16,628 nucleotides of DNA from Funneliformis mosseae (Eukaryota; Glomeromycota; Glomeromycetes; Glomerales; Glomeraceae). Both the position numbers and the translations under genes were made by a program. Where the stretch lies: assembly GCA_910592005.1 (NCBI GenBank), contig CAJVPP010002037.1, forward strand, positions 1-16,628, written 5' to 3'. Shown here one piece after another: positions 8,108 to 16,628 of this stretch. Positions within the stretch are counted from its first letter, which is position 1. Every line of letters begins with the position of its first letter. Under the pieces are notes generated by a model, which was not told where the DNA came from, ran no database searches, and was given only the letters and a program-made list of their open reading frames with translations.

Positions 8108-8524
8108 ATGCGAACTGTACTTTCTCGTATCGGGGCCTTTTGTTTATTTAATCATGTTCCAACTGCAGCATTAGCAAGACAAAATTGTCATTTATTAAAT
8201 TCACAGCTGGCTGCTGTTACTACCATATTCACACGTCCTCGTTATTATACTTCTGGACCTCAAGGTCATATTAGAGATGCTACTGACTCTGCTTTTTCCA
8301 AAAAAGAAAAGGCTGTTGAAGACCAATGGATGCGTTCTCATGTAATTAATTGAAATTAATATTATTAATTAACAATTAAAAATAATCTAACAACTTCTTT
8401 TTTATATTTATAGGATGCTGAGAAAATTAAACATCTTCGTGAAGAAATTGCTAAACAAAAGGAAAAATTGGCAGAAATTGAAGGAAACCTAGATGAACTT
8501 CATAGTAATAATAAAAAGGATTAG
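8108..8524 (+). CDS. INH1: Mitochondrial F1Fo-ATP synthase inhibitor, IF1 family
   Basis: Two exons, 8108-8341 and 8414-8524, encode 114 aa. IF1 binds F1 and blocks ATP hydrolysis when the proton gradient collapses; it acts in the mitochondrial matrix. Residues 1-47 lack acidic residues and are rich in R, S, T and hydrophobics, as in a targeting peptide; R45-Y46-Y47 before T48 is a likely R-3 cleavage site. The inhibitory segment is about 57-78 (DATDSAFSKKEKAVEDQW), closely matching the family pattern of F-x-K-x-E-x-A-x-E-D. Residues 79-107 (EKIKHLREEIAKQKEKLAEI) form the dimerising coiled coil. The length is usual for a precursor. The start ATG follows AAA; no other in-frame ATG gives a presequence. 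The gene is convergent with the eIF3b gene. It cannot be confused with an unrelated coiled-coil protein because both conserved segments are in order. Confidence 0.93.
8342..8413 (+). other. IF1 intron, 72 nt
   Basis: Donor GTAATT, acceptor TATAG, phase 0 between H78 and D79. A CTAAC branch-point candidate sits at 8387-8391, 22 nt before the acceptor. The intron splits the inhibitory helix from the coiled coil. If retained, translation adds V-I-N and stops at codon 82. Confidence 0.9.
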
Positions 8525-8596
8525 AACAAAAATTTTTTTAAAAAAAAAATTGTTTGTTGAAAATCCCTTAATTTGTTAAATTTTGCAATTCATCTT

Positions 8597-8624
8597 TTTA
8601 TTTAGTGGAAACCTTTTCAATAAA
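8597..8624. terminator. Crossed polyadenylation signals of the two convergent genes
   Basis: AATAAA on the plus strand at 8619-8624 lies 95 nt past the IF1 stop. TTTATT at 8597-8602 is AATAAA for the minus-strand eIF3b gene, about 160 nt past its stop. If both are used, the two 3' UTRs overlap. AATAAA is frequent by chance in AT-rich DNA, so use of these copies is inferred. Confidence 0.45.
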
Positions 8625-8764
8625 AGATATTTTAAAATAGAATTGAACACAGATTATCTGTCAAATTTTTGTATTTTACATTTTAAAATAATTAAATATT
8701 GTGATATAAATATCTTAATCAACTCTTCAAAACAATTACCTATTGAAATTAATGATTAAGTTAA

Positions 8765-11433
8765 CTAATCCTCAACAATTTCTTCGGTTTCTTCTACAAC
8801 TTCTTCAATCCATTCTTCAATAATTTCAACATTCTCATCATCATCTCTTCTAGGGATAATTTGCACACCTGCTCTTTCTTTTTCTTCTGCTAATTCCTTT
8901 TCAACGCGTTTACGCCAAGCATTCCACTCATCAACAAGGCGACGACGATGTGCCAACAATTCTTTAGATACCGAAGTTTGTGCAAGGGCGTCTTCTTCTT
9001 CAAAAGCTTTAGAGTAATCTCTTATGTTCTTTTTGATTTTCTTTTTAGCGTCACTTGATAATAGACTCTTTGGACGAGGTCTCCATAACAATTGCTTAAA
9101 TTTATCTAGCAATTGTTTTTGCAAAAGTGCTCCTTTAAAATCCCATAAAGAATATCCATTTTCCATCTAGAAATTAAGTATGAAAAATTGAATTGATAAT
9201 CCTTCTTATAGGAAGTAATTTCCAATTAAATTACTTACTGAATGTCTCCAAAAACTAGCACTAGTGATCACATAACGTCCAGTAGGGTCCCATTCAATAT
9301 CAGTAACACCGTAGTGCTCCTGAGTAGACATTAGCTGTATAGAGGCAGCTGGGTCATTTTTTGATCCTTCCTTCTGATCACCAATAGTATCAAAATCCAA
9401 ATCCCAAAACTCCAAGTCAAATACAGCTGTTGAGCGAAGAGTTGCCAAAATTACATGTCGACCACGCGGTGACCAATAAATGGCATTAGAAGTTTTCTTT
9501 TCCAATGTTTCTTGGAAAAAAAAAAAAGGTGATATATAAAAAAGTTTTCACTACAAATGTTACGTACAATGTAATAATTCTTTGGTAACTTACTAATTAG
9601 TTTGAAGTTAGCCGTGCCAACTTTGTCTCCACCTTTACCAGGTTTAGGTTTCTCAAGATAATAAAATGAGACATTAGTTCTCACGCCTTGTGTTGACTGT
9701 CCATAATTAGGGTCATTTGTTGTAATTATTGCGAAACGTTCACCCTTAGGTTCCCATGCAAAAGCAATCACAGTGTCCTTAACCTCAATGACTTCAACAG
9801 GAATATCTTTCTCACGGACCCTAAATATTTCAAGGTTTGCGAAAGTGGATTTTTTGGTCTTTGTGTGTCGATCAATTTTAACACACAAGAAATCTCCATT
9901 TGATTGCCAATGCATCTTACACTAATATAAATTAAATAATAATATAATGAAATAAATATAATCTTGAATTTATCTTTAAAAATTTTCATTTACTAGACAA
10001 AACTTACGTCTTTAACATTAACCAAATTTCTTGTTCGTACAATCTCTTTGGATGGAATATTTAGTAGCGTGACACGAGCAGGTTGATTGCCAATTTCAGG
10101 TGTCCAGTAACTTAGCATTTCCTCTCTATTCTTTTTGTCACCTGCGTTCTGTTTTTCTCTTTCTTTATCAAACGCGGGAGCCCATTCAAAATCTTCTACT
10201 CCTTCAACTTTATAACTTTTCTTTCCAACCAATCCCATTGAGGGTGTTTCGTATACAGAAATCTGTTGCTTTGGCGTAACCCTGGCAAAATATTTATCTG
10301 ATGGAGACCATTTAAACATTGGCCATGTGATTTTATTAGGAGCACCATCAGTCGACGTTGAAGAAGGAAATGAACGCAAAAGGTTTCCAGTTAAAACATC
10401 CCATATAATAATTTGATGTCCTTCATCTTCGGGTCCAAATGGAGTACCTATGCCACCATTTGGCCCAAGAGAGATAGACTCATTACTCCATGTAACGAGA
10501 AAGCGTTCATTGGGCGAAAAATCTATAAGTTTGACGCCCGGATGAACGAACCTAATGATCTTGTTCCAGCTAGGCCCTCCCCATAAAGCAATCCCCTGAC
10601 GATGAAATGTAGCTAAGTAAGTTCCCAATGGTGACCATTGAACATATGTTTCAGTCCAATTCTATTATAAATAATATAAATTTAATAATGATCTCGAAAA
10701 ACATGAAATTACAGAAATAATCCTTACGACACGTTTATGCTCTTCTTCTGGAGGTTCAGCCTTCTTATTCCATAAAATGCTCACATCATCTCCACGGTAA
10801 AGCACGAATTGATCACGTGCTTGCGAATCAGTAAGCCAGCTTCTTAAATGTTCCTATAATAGTCACGAATTATAAAATTTACGTCTTTTTTTTGAATTAT
10901 CCCATTAAAAAAATTTACATACTTTTTCAACAAATTTTTCTTCTTCAGGTTCTTTGTATTCTTCTTCAATTTGTGAATATTTTTCAACATCTGTAAATCT
11001 ATTTACAGCAAGACAATGTGTTTTATCCATTGAATAATTATCATAATTTTTTATAGCCAAACTTGCTTGTTCGGGTGTTTCAAATTCAATGAAGAGATAT
11101 CTAGAAACGTTAAACTTCATTAAATAAAAATTGTTTTAAAATCAAAGTAAATAATTTATTAACAAACCCTTTAGAAGTCGATTTTCCAGTATCTGGATCC
11201 GTGTCCATTGGCATATTAATTCCATTTTCTTTAATATCTCCAGCATTTTTAAAAATTTTCCTTATAAATTTTAATAATTTTTCTTGTTTGCTTTCATCAA
11301 CTATAGGAACATTATCCACTACTATAATTGTATCAAAACCTTCTTCATAAGGAACTTGATATTTAGATTCGATATCAGAAAAGTCGATTTCATCTTCGGT
11401 TTGTGGAAGTCTTGAAATGTCAAATCCTAACAT
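8765..11433 (-). CDS. PRT1: Translation initiation factor eIF3 subunit b (Prt1 family)
   Basis: Seven exons (11433-11168, 11100-10923, 10853-10728, 10661-10008, 9921-9564, 9510-9239, 9166-8765) give 751 aa, normal for fungal eIF3b. The subunit scaffolds cytoplasmic eIF3 and contacts the 40S ribosome, with partners eIF3a, g and i. An N-terminal RRM spans about 35-125, with RNP2-like [11 protein letters not shown] (35-45) and RNP1-like KGYLFIEF (88-95), the latter rebuilt across intron 1. A WD-type propeller follows (about 150-615) with [22 protein letters not shown] (209-219), [15 protein letters not shown] (409-423), AIYWSPRG (537-544) and EWDPTGRYV. The C-terminus has LLWRPRP (644-650), a charged helical segment, and an acidic tail with EEWIEE that in this family binds eIF3i/g. 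All junctions keep frame. The start ATG at 11433 follows GAAA and precedes a family-like acidic lead. No truncation or missing domain. Confidence 0.95.
9167..11167 (-). other. The other five eIF3b introns, 66-86 nt
   Basis: Intron 1 11167-11101 (67 nt, donor GTTTGT), intron 2 10922-10854 (69 nt, GTATGT), intron 3 10727-10662 (66 nt, GTAAGG), intron 4 10007-9922 (86 nt, GTAAGT), intron 6 9238-9167 (72 nt, GTAAGT). All end in TAG. Intron 1 splits G89 of the RRM after its second base; the others are phase 0. Junctions were set by reading frame plus continuity with conserved family segments. Confidence 0.88.
9511..9563 (-). other. eIF3b intron 5, 53 nt, weak donor
   Basis: This is the shortest intron of the gene. 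The donor used must be GTAACA at 9563 (phase 1) so that C plus AA rebuilds Q528 and leads into [15 protein letters not shown] better-looking GTACGT starts four nucleotides earlier at 9567 but would shift the frame. The acceptor CAAG follows an uninterrupted run of T on the coding strand. Confidence 0.85.
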
Positions 11434-11645
11434 TTTCGAATTGATTTGTAAAAAAATTTTTTTTTGTCAGCGCGTGTAATTAGTCAGATCTTTTTATTTA
11501 CACTTTGTGATTTTCCTTAAAATTAGACCCGGGTTTGGGTGTGGCGGTGTGTTTATAATTCTGGTAGAAATTATGTTATATTTTATAGAATCATTAAATA
11601 AAAAATAATTCGTAAAAAAAAAAAACTGCGCTCTATATATACTCC
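11434..11645 (-). promoter_or_regulatory. Candidate eIF3b promoter and 5' leader
   Basis: A GC-rich patch stands out at about 11526-11551; on the gene's strand it contains CACACCCAAACCCGGG, including the palindrome ACCCGGGT at 11527-11534. Further upstream on the same strand TATATATA occurs at 11634-11641 inside GGAGTATATATAGAGCGC. The C-rich element loosely resembles Rap1-type sites near translation genes in yeasts, but that is only resemblance. No transcription start can be read from sequence. Confidence 0.35.
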
Positions 11646-13199
11646 ATTGCTGAATTATAATTTATAATATTTTAAACTTGAATATTATTTGATTAGATTA
11701 GATTATTAATTTATTATAAATATTAATTGATCTTTCTTATCAGAAGTATTAATTTTACATTTTATAATTAATTGAATATTTTGAATATTATATAATAAAT
11801 TAAAAGTTTTTAAAATTAAAAACAATAAATTAAATATTCTAAAGTTAGAGAGATAGATATAGGCATTTTGCATAAAAGAAAAAAAGTTTCAAAAAAATTG
11901 TTTAAGTTAATATTAAATCTGAACTTATTTTACATATTAGCTTAAAATAAAAAATTTTTTTAGTGATTTCTCCTTTCTACTATAAACATCTATATCAATT
12001 TTACAAATATATAACAATTTATATTTATTAAAATATTAAATTATTACTTATATACTATTTCATGATATTTAACTACTTAACTTTAATTATAATTCTTAAT
12101 TATAGTTAAAAATATTATAACAAATTTTTATAATATTTAGCTATTTGACTAAATATCAATTAAATTTTAATCACTAATCTTAGTTAATAATTTTAACTAA
12201 TTAACAAAATAACTAAAAATTAGATATAAATTCAATTGTTTTATTTTTACTATTTCTTTTATCTATAATAATCTATATTTAATAAAATATTTATAAAACT
12301 TTAAAATTTAATTATATTGATATATTAATATATTATAATAATTAATCTGTAAATAAATAAATCAAAATTTAAAATATTGAAAATTCTAAAAAAAGATAAT
12401 ATTAAATAATCTTAAATGATTTATATTATTAATTTAATATAATTTAATATATTTATTTAAAATAAGATTTAAATTTTACAAGAATATATATTATAATAAT
12501 TATATTTTACATTTTGATAAAATTAAAGGATTATTTGCATTATATTTTAATATAATTTAAGTTTTTTTAAATTTTTTTAATTATTAATAAATTTTAAAAT
12601 TTTAATTATATACTAATATTATCAATAATAAAAATAATATATTATTTAATAATTTATAATATTGATATTTTTTGTAATTATATTTTGATTTTTAAAGTAA
12701 AAAATATATAAAATATATACTTTTACAATTAATAATAATAATAGTTTTATTTATAATAAATATATAATTTTTATTTTTTAATAAAATTTTGATTTTTGAT
12801 TTTTTAATTATATATTAAACATTAGATAATTTATTTTAATAAGGATAGCAAATGATATTATCTAAAGATGACTTCATAACTTATAAATTATAATTAAAGT
12901 TTTAGATTTAAGATGTAATTATTATAAATTTAAAAAATTAATTTCACAATATCTGCAAATTTATAATATACAATTAATTTATAAATTTATAATTAATTTA
13001 CTAGTTTATAATTAATCTGCTATACATATTATAATAATTATTAATTACATAAATACATAATTTATAATTTTGATATAAAAATGTGAATTTATTGTGAGAA
13101 AATATATGTGTAATAAATTTTATTAGATTAAATAAAAGATTGTTAAAAAATATTTATAAATAAAAAAAATTTTTTTTAAAAGTTTAACCTGCATAAAAA
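11646..13199. other. 1.5-kb AT-rich gene desert
   Basis: Almost entirely A/T, with TTAATTATA-type words and stops throughout. I looked for terminal repeats, tandem units and exon-like patches and saw none that stood out. Confidence 0.6.
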
Positions 13200-14040
13200 A
13201 AAAAAACTAATAAATATTTCTTATAATTAGCAAAAAAATCATTGTTTCACCTTAATTATCTTTTAAGAATTATTCTGAAATTTAATCAACAAAATAAAGA
13301 AATATTTATAAAATATTCTTTTCAATTAACAATAAAACATCTGTTTTTACTTTAATTCAGATTTATTATTAAAATTTTATTAATTTTTATTTTAGATAAC
13401 AATAATATATCTTAGTATATAAATTAATTATATAATTATGATTTATTTTAGATTAAATAATCTTAAAATTTAATTAGAAATTTTTACTTATGATTTAAAT
13501 CATAAGGTAAACTAATATTAGTTTTTTTTTTAAAAAAAAATTTTAATTCAATAATTTTTAAATATGACTTATTTTTTTTAATTTAAGAATTTTACTATTT
13601 AAAGATTTTAGAATAATTTATAAGGTAAGCTAATATTAATATTTTTTAAAAATTAAAAAATTTTAATTAAGAAATTTTATAATAAAACTTACTTTTTTAA
13701 TTCAAAAATTTTATTATTTAAAGATTTTATATTAATTTATAAGGTAAGTTAATTTAATATTTTTTTTTTTTTAAATTAAAATAATTTTAATTAAAAAATA
13801 TTATAATAGAATTTACCTCTAATCTAAAAATTCTATAGTTTAAAGATTTTATATTAGGTTATAAAATAAGTTAATATTAATATTTTTTTTAAAAAAATAT
13901 TAATTAAAAAATTTTTTATAATAAAACTTATTTTTTTAATCTAAAAAATTTTATAGTTTAAAGATTTTAGATCAATCTATAAGGTAAGTTAATTTTAATA
14001 TTTTTTTTTTTTTAAATTTAAAAAATGTTTAATTAAAAAT
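13200..14040. repeat. Tandem array C1, ~118-122-bp units
   Basis: ATAAGGTAA or a one-base variant falls at 13502, 13620, 13739, 13861 and 13979, with spacings of 118, 119, 122 and 118. Each unit runs TTTAAAGATTTTA, ATCAATCTATAAGGTAAGTT, AATATT plus a T tract, an A tract, then ATAATAAAACTTA. Before it, two related segments of about 100 bp start AAATATTTCTT (13212) and AAATATTCTTT (13311). Noncoding. Confidence 0.75.
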
Positions 14041-14099
14041 TTTTACAAAAAATAAGTATTAGTTATTTTTTTTTAAAAAAAAATATATATATTCTTTAT

Positions 14100-15480
14100 A
14101 TAAAAACTTATCTTCAATTTCTTGAAGAATATTAAAACCTATAAAAAAAATAAACAATTAGTTTTCTTTTTTATTTTTTAAAAATCTAACTTTTTATTCC
14201 TTTATAGGAATTTATTTTAATTCTAAAACTTAAAAAACTCTGAAATCTATAAAAATTTAGTTTTTTTTATTTTTTAAAAAAAAATCTAATGAATTTTTTC
14301 TTTCTTTATAGGAATTTATCTCTGATTTCAAAGCTTAAAAAAACTTTAAAATTTATAAAAAATAAGCATTAATTAATTTTTTATATATTTTTTCTTCTTA
14401 CCTTTAATTCTAAAATTTAAAGAATTTTGAAATCTACAAAAAAATAAACATTAATTTTTTTATTTTTTTTTAAAAAAAATCTCACACTTTTCCTTTTTTT
14501 ATAAGAACTTATTTCTGATTTTAAAATTTAAAAAAACTTCAGAATCTACAAAAAGTAAGTGTTAGTTTTTTTTAAAAAAATCTAATGTATCTTTTCCTTT
14601 TTTTATAAGAACTTACTTCTGATTTTAAAGTTTAAAAAACTTCTAAACTTAAAAAAAATTAGCATTAATTAGTTTTTTATTTTTTAAAAAAAATTTTAAT
14701 ACATTTTTTTCTATAGAAACTTATCTTTAATTTTAAGGCTTAAAGTTAAAAACTTTAAATTTAACAAAAGGTAAGTATTAGTTAATTTTTTTATTTTTTA
14801 TTTTTTAAAAAAATTCTAACATATTCTTCCTTCTTTTTATAATAACTTATCTCTAATTCTAAAGCTTAAAAAACTTTGAAACTTATAAAAAGTAAGCATT
14901 AGTTTTTTTATTTTTAAAAAAATTCTAATATATATTTTTTTTTACTTTCATAGAAATTTACTTTCAATTCTAAAGCTTAAAGAACTATAAAATTATAAAA
15001 GTAAGTATTAGTTTATTTTATTTTTTAAAAAAATCTCATACCCTTCCTTTTCTTCATAAGAATTTACCTTTGATTCTAAGACTTGAAAATACTTTGAAAC
15101 TTATAAAAGATAAATATTAATTTTTTTATTTTTTATTTTTTAAAAGTAATTTCATACTTTTCATATTATTCTTTTCTTTTATAGGAACTTATATCTGATT
15201 TTAAAGCTTAAAAAATTCTAAAACTTATAAAAAAATAAGTATTATTAGTTTAATTTTTTTTTTATGTTTTTAAAAAAAAAATTTTATACACTTTTTTCTC
15301 TTTATAAGATTTTATTTCTAATTTTAAGACTTGAAAAAAACATTAAAATCTACAAAAAATAAACATTAATTAAATTTTTTTTTATTTCTAATGCATTCTT
15401 CTTATCTCTATAGAAATTTATCTTCAATTTCTAGATTTAAAGAACTTTAAATCAATCTATAAAGTAAGTTAATTTTTATA
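14100..15480. repeat. Tandem array C2, ~105-126-bp units, about 13 copies
   Basis: The core TCTAAAGCTTAAAAAACTTT, or a close variant, starts near 14222, 14327, 14409, 14520, 14624, 14732, 14858, 14969, 15075, 15200, 15323 and 15430, with a decayed copy at about 14118. Around the core are GAACTTATCTCTGATT before and ACTTATAAAAAGTAAGTATT after, then a T tract, an A tract and ATCTAATATA. Unit lengths vary through homopolymer changes. The last copy changes at 15450 into a C1-type ATCAATCTATAAAGTAAGTT, so C1 and C2 are one diverged family. Confidence 0.75.
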
Positions 15481-16322
15481 AATTTTTTTATTAGACTTAT
15501 TTCATTTAAAGATTTAAGAATTTAAATGGTTTAATTTACAAAAAAAAAATATTAATAAATATTTCTTATAACAAAAAAAATTTAACTACTTCATTATATT
15601 AAAATAAAAAAGGATAATAATAAGAAATCAAATTTAATACTGAGAAATTCTATAAAAATACATAATAAGAAACTAATAAATAATAAATTTGTAAAAATAT
15701 GATACTATCTAAATTATATAATAAAATTAAGAATTTTTTTTATTTACTATTTAGAATTATAAAACTTTTACTTATAAAATAAGTAATTAAATATTTCTTA
15801 TAATTAGTAAATTAAACAAAAAAATTGATACATTAATGATCTGATGTAAAATTTTATAATTGATAGTATATAAATATAATATGAAAAATTTGTTTTACCT
15901 TTTTATAAAGGCTAAACTTAAATTTATTTACTGTAAAATAAATAATAATATTTATATAGTTGTCAAGTTTTTTGATCAGATTATAAGTAGATTTATTAGA
16001 AAAAAATTTGAATTTTCTTTTTTCTATTATTATTTATTATTATTTATTATTATTATTATTATCATCATCTATCAAAATAATTATCATTATTTATTTTTCC
16101 ATTATAATAAATTATTAGAAATAATTTTAAATATAAATATAAGTCTTTTTATTATCATTTTATTTTAAAATTTTAAATATTAACAAAATAGAAACTATTA
16201 TAAAATTTATATTTTTTATTTAAAATAGTATTGATGTAACAAAAATTTTTTTCAAATAATATATTTATATTATATATAGTTTTAATCTGTGATTATGTAT
16301 TTTACTGAGATTGTTTTACTAT
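15481..16322. other. AT-rich spacer with an (ATT)n microsatellite
   Basis: ATATTTCTTATAA words at about 15556 and 15789 repeat the one at 13214, so decayed array pieces flank C1/C2. A run of TTATTA units at about 16025-16065 is a microsatellite. One 102-codon open frame (15860-16168) covers it, but its product is mostly I, Y, F, L, N and K with no domain; I do not call it a gene. Confidence 0.5.
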
Positions 16323-16323
16323 A

Positions 16324-16628
16324 CAGTCAACCCTCTCTAATGCACCCTCTCTAAATGTATACACTATATATTTTCTCTCTAAATACACGCTCTTGTTCAG
16401 TCCTAAGCATATAAAATTCATATAAAAATTTTCTCTTTAAATGTACACTTCCCAGCAGCGTAAAAAATCTATTCTAATTTACCCGGTTTTTCCGGCTAAT
16501 ATCTAATAAAACCGGTAAATTTTTTTAATCCCGGAAATTTTTCGGTTATGACGCAGCAGATTTCCGGAATATTTTACAAATGCCGGAAATTTTTTTTAAT
16601 AAAATTTGTAATTTAATATACTTATAAA
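16324..16628. mobile_element. Left end of a pogo-like DNA transposon, cut by window end
   Basis: CAGTCAACCCTCTCTAATGC begins directly after TA (16322-16323). CTCTCTAA recurs at 16333, 16347 and 16375, and CTCTTTAA at 16433, each followed by ATGCAC/ATGTATACAC/ATACACGC-like sequence. A CAGT...CTCTCTAA end with such subterminal repeats is typical of pogo/Tigger-type elements (family knowledge). From 16483 to 16586 six CCGG sites appear. No transposase frame is visible yet; the rest of the element, if it has one, lies outside. It is a relative of the 6040-6299 MITE by end sequence. Confidence 0.6.

Noticed and set aside
9768..9989. 73-codon minus-strand frame running across eIF3b intron 4
   Set aside because: It is in a different frame from eIF3b exon 5 and half of it is intron. 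The conserved protein is in the other frame.
15860..16168. 102-codon open frame on the plus strand
   Set aside because: The product is low-complexity I/Y/F/L/N/K generated by an ATT microsatellite and AT-rich DNA. No domain, no codon structure and no splice context. Any membrane-protein look is a composition effect.

Overview
This is an extremely AT-rich eukaryotic window. It holds two short-intron protein-coding genes in an island at about 8.1-11.4 kb, set in repeats and decayed DNA transposons. The genes' 53-86 nt GT-AG introns, the protein similarities and the base composition point to an early-diverging fungus. A mycorrhizal Glomeromycotina genome (Rhizophagus-like) is my best guess, but this is inference; no marker sequence proves it.

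Layout. 1-900: short 30-bp tandem repeats, a TTCGG/CCGAA-rich tract, AT-rich filler and a cluster of AACAAATTTT motifs. 905-1660: a tandem array whose units alternate between about 129 and 139 bp, so the true repeat is a dimer of about 268 bp. 1661-6779: a segment with hAT-like ends (TAAAA.../...CTCTA) that appears to have been inserted into that array, because an array fragment resumes at 6780. Nested inside it are a 738-bp near-palindromic Tc1/mariner-like foldback element (3101-3838), a tandem array of about 172 bp (4335-6035) split by a 644-bp hAT-like MITE with an exact 8-bp target duplication (5154-5797), and a 260-bp pogo/Tc1-like MITE (6040-6299). 6846-8000: AT-rich DNA leading into a promoter region.

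Genes. 8108-8524 (+), two exons, encodes a 114-aa mitochondrial ATP synthase inhibitor of the IF1 family. 8765-11433 (-), seven exons, encodes a 751-aa translation initiation factor eIF3 subunit b (Prt1 family). The genes converge tail to tail with 240 nt between stop codons, and their candidate polyadenylation signals cross over. They share no pathway: one restrains ATP hydrolysis by F1Fo in the mitochondrion, the other scaffolds the eIF3 complex on the 40S ribosome.

11640-16320: a gene desert with two diverged but related tandem families of about 110-120 bp (13200-15480). From 16324 to the right edge lies the start of a pogo-like transposon with CTCTCTAA subterminal repeats and a CCGG cluster; it continues beyond the window.

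I see no rRNA, tRNA, CRISPR array or defence-like gene cluster. The notable content is the nested, transition-decayed transposon and satellite architecture. All positions come from reading by eye; no alignment or database search was run.
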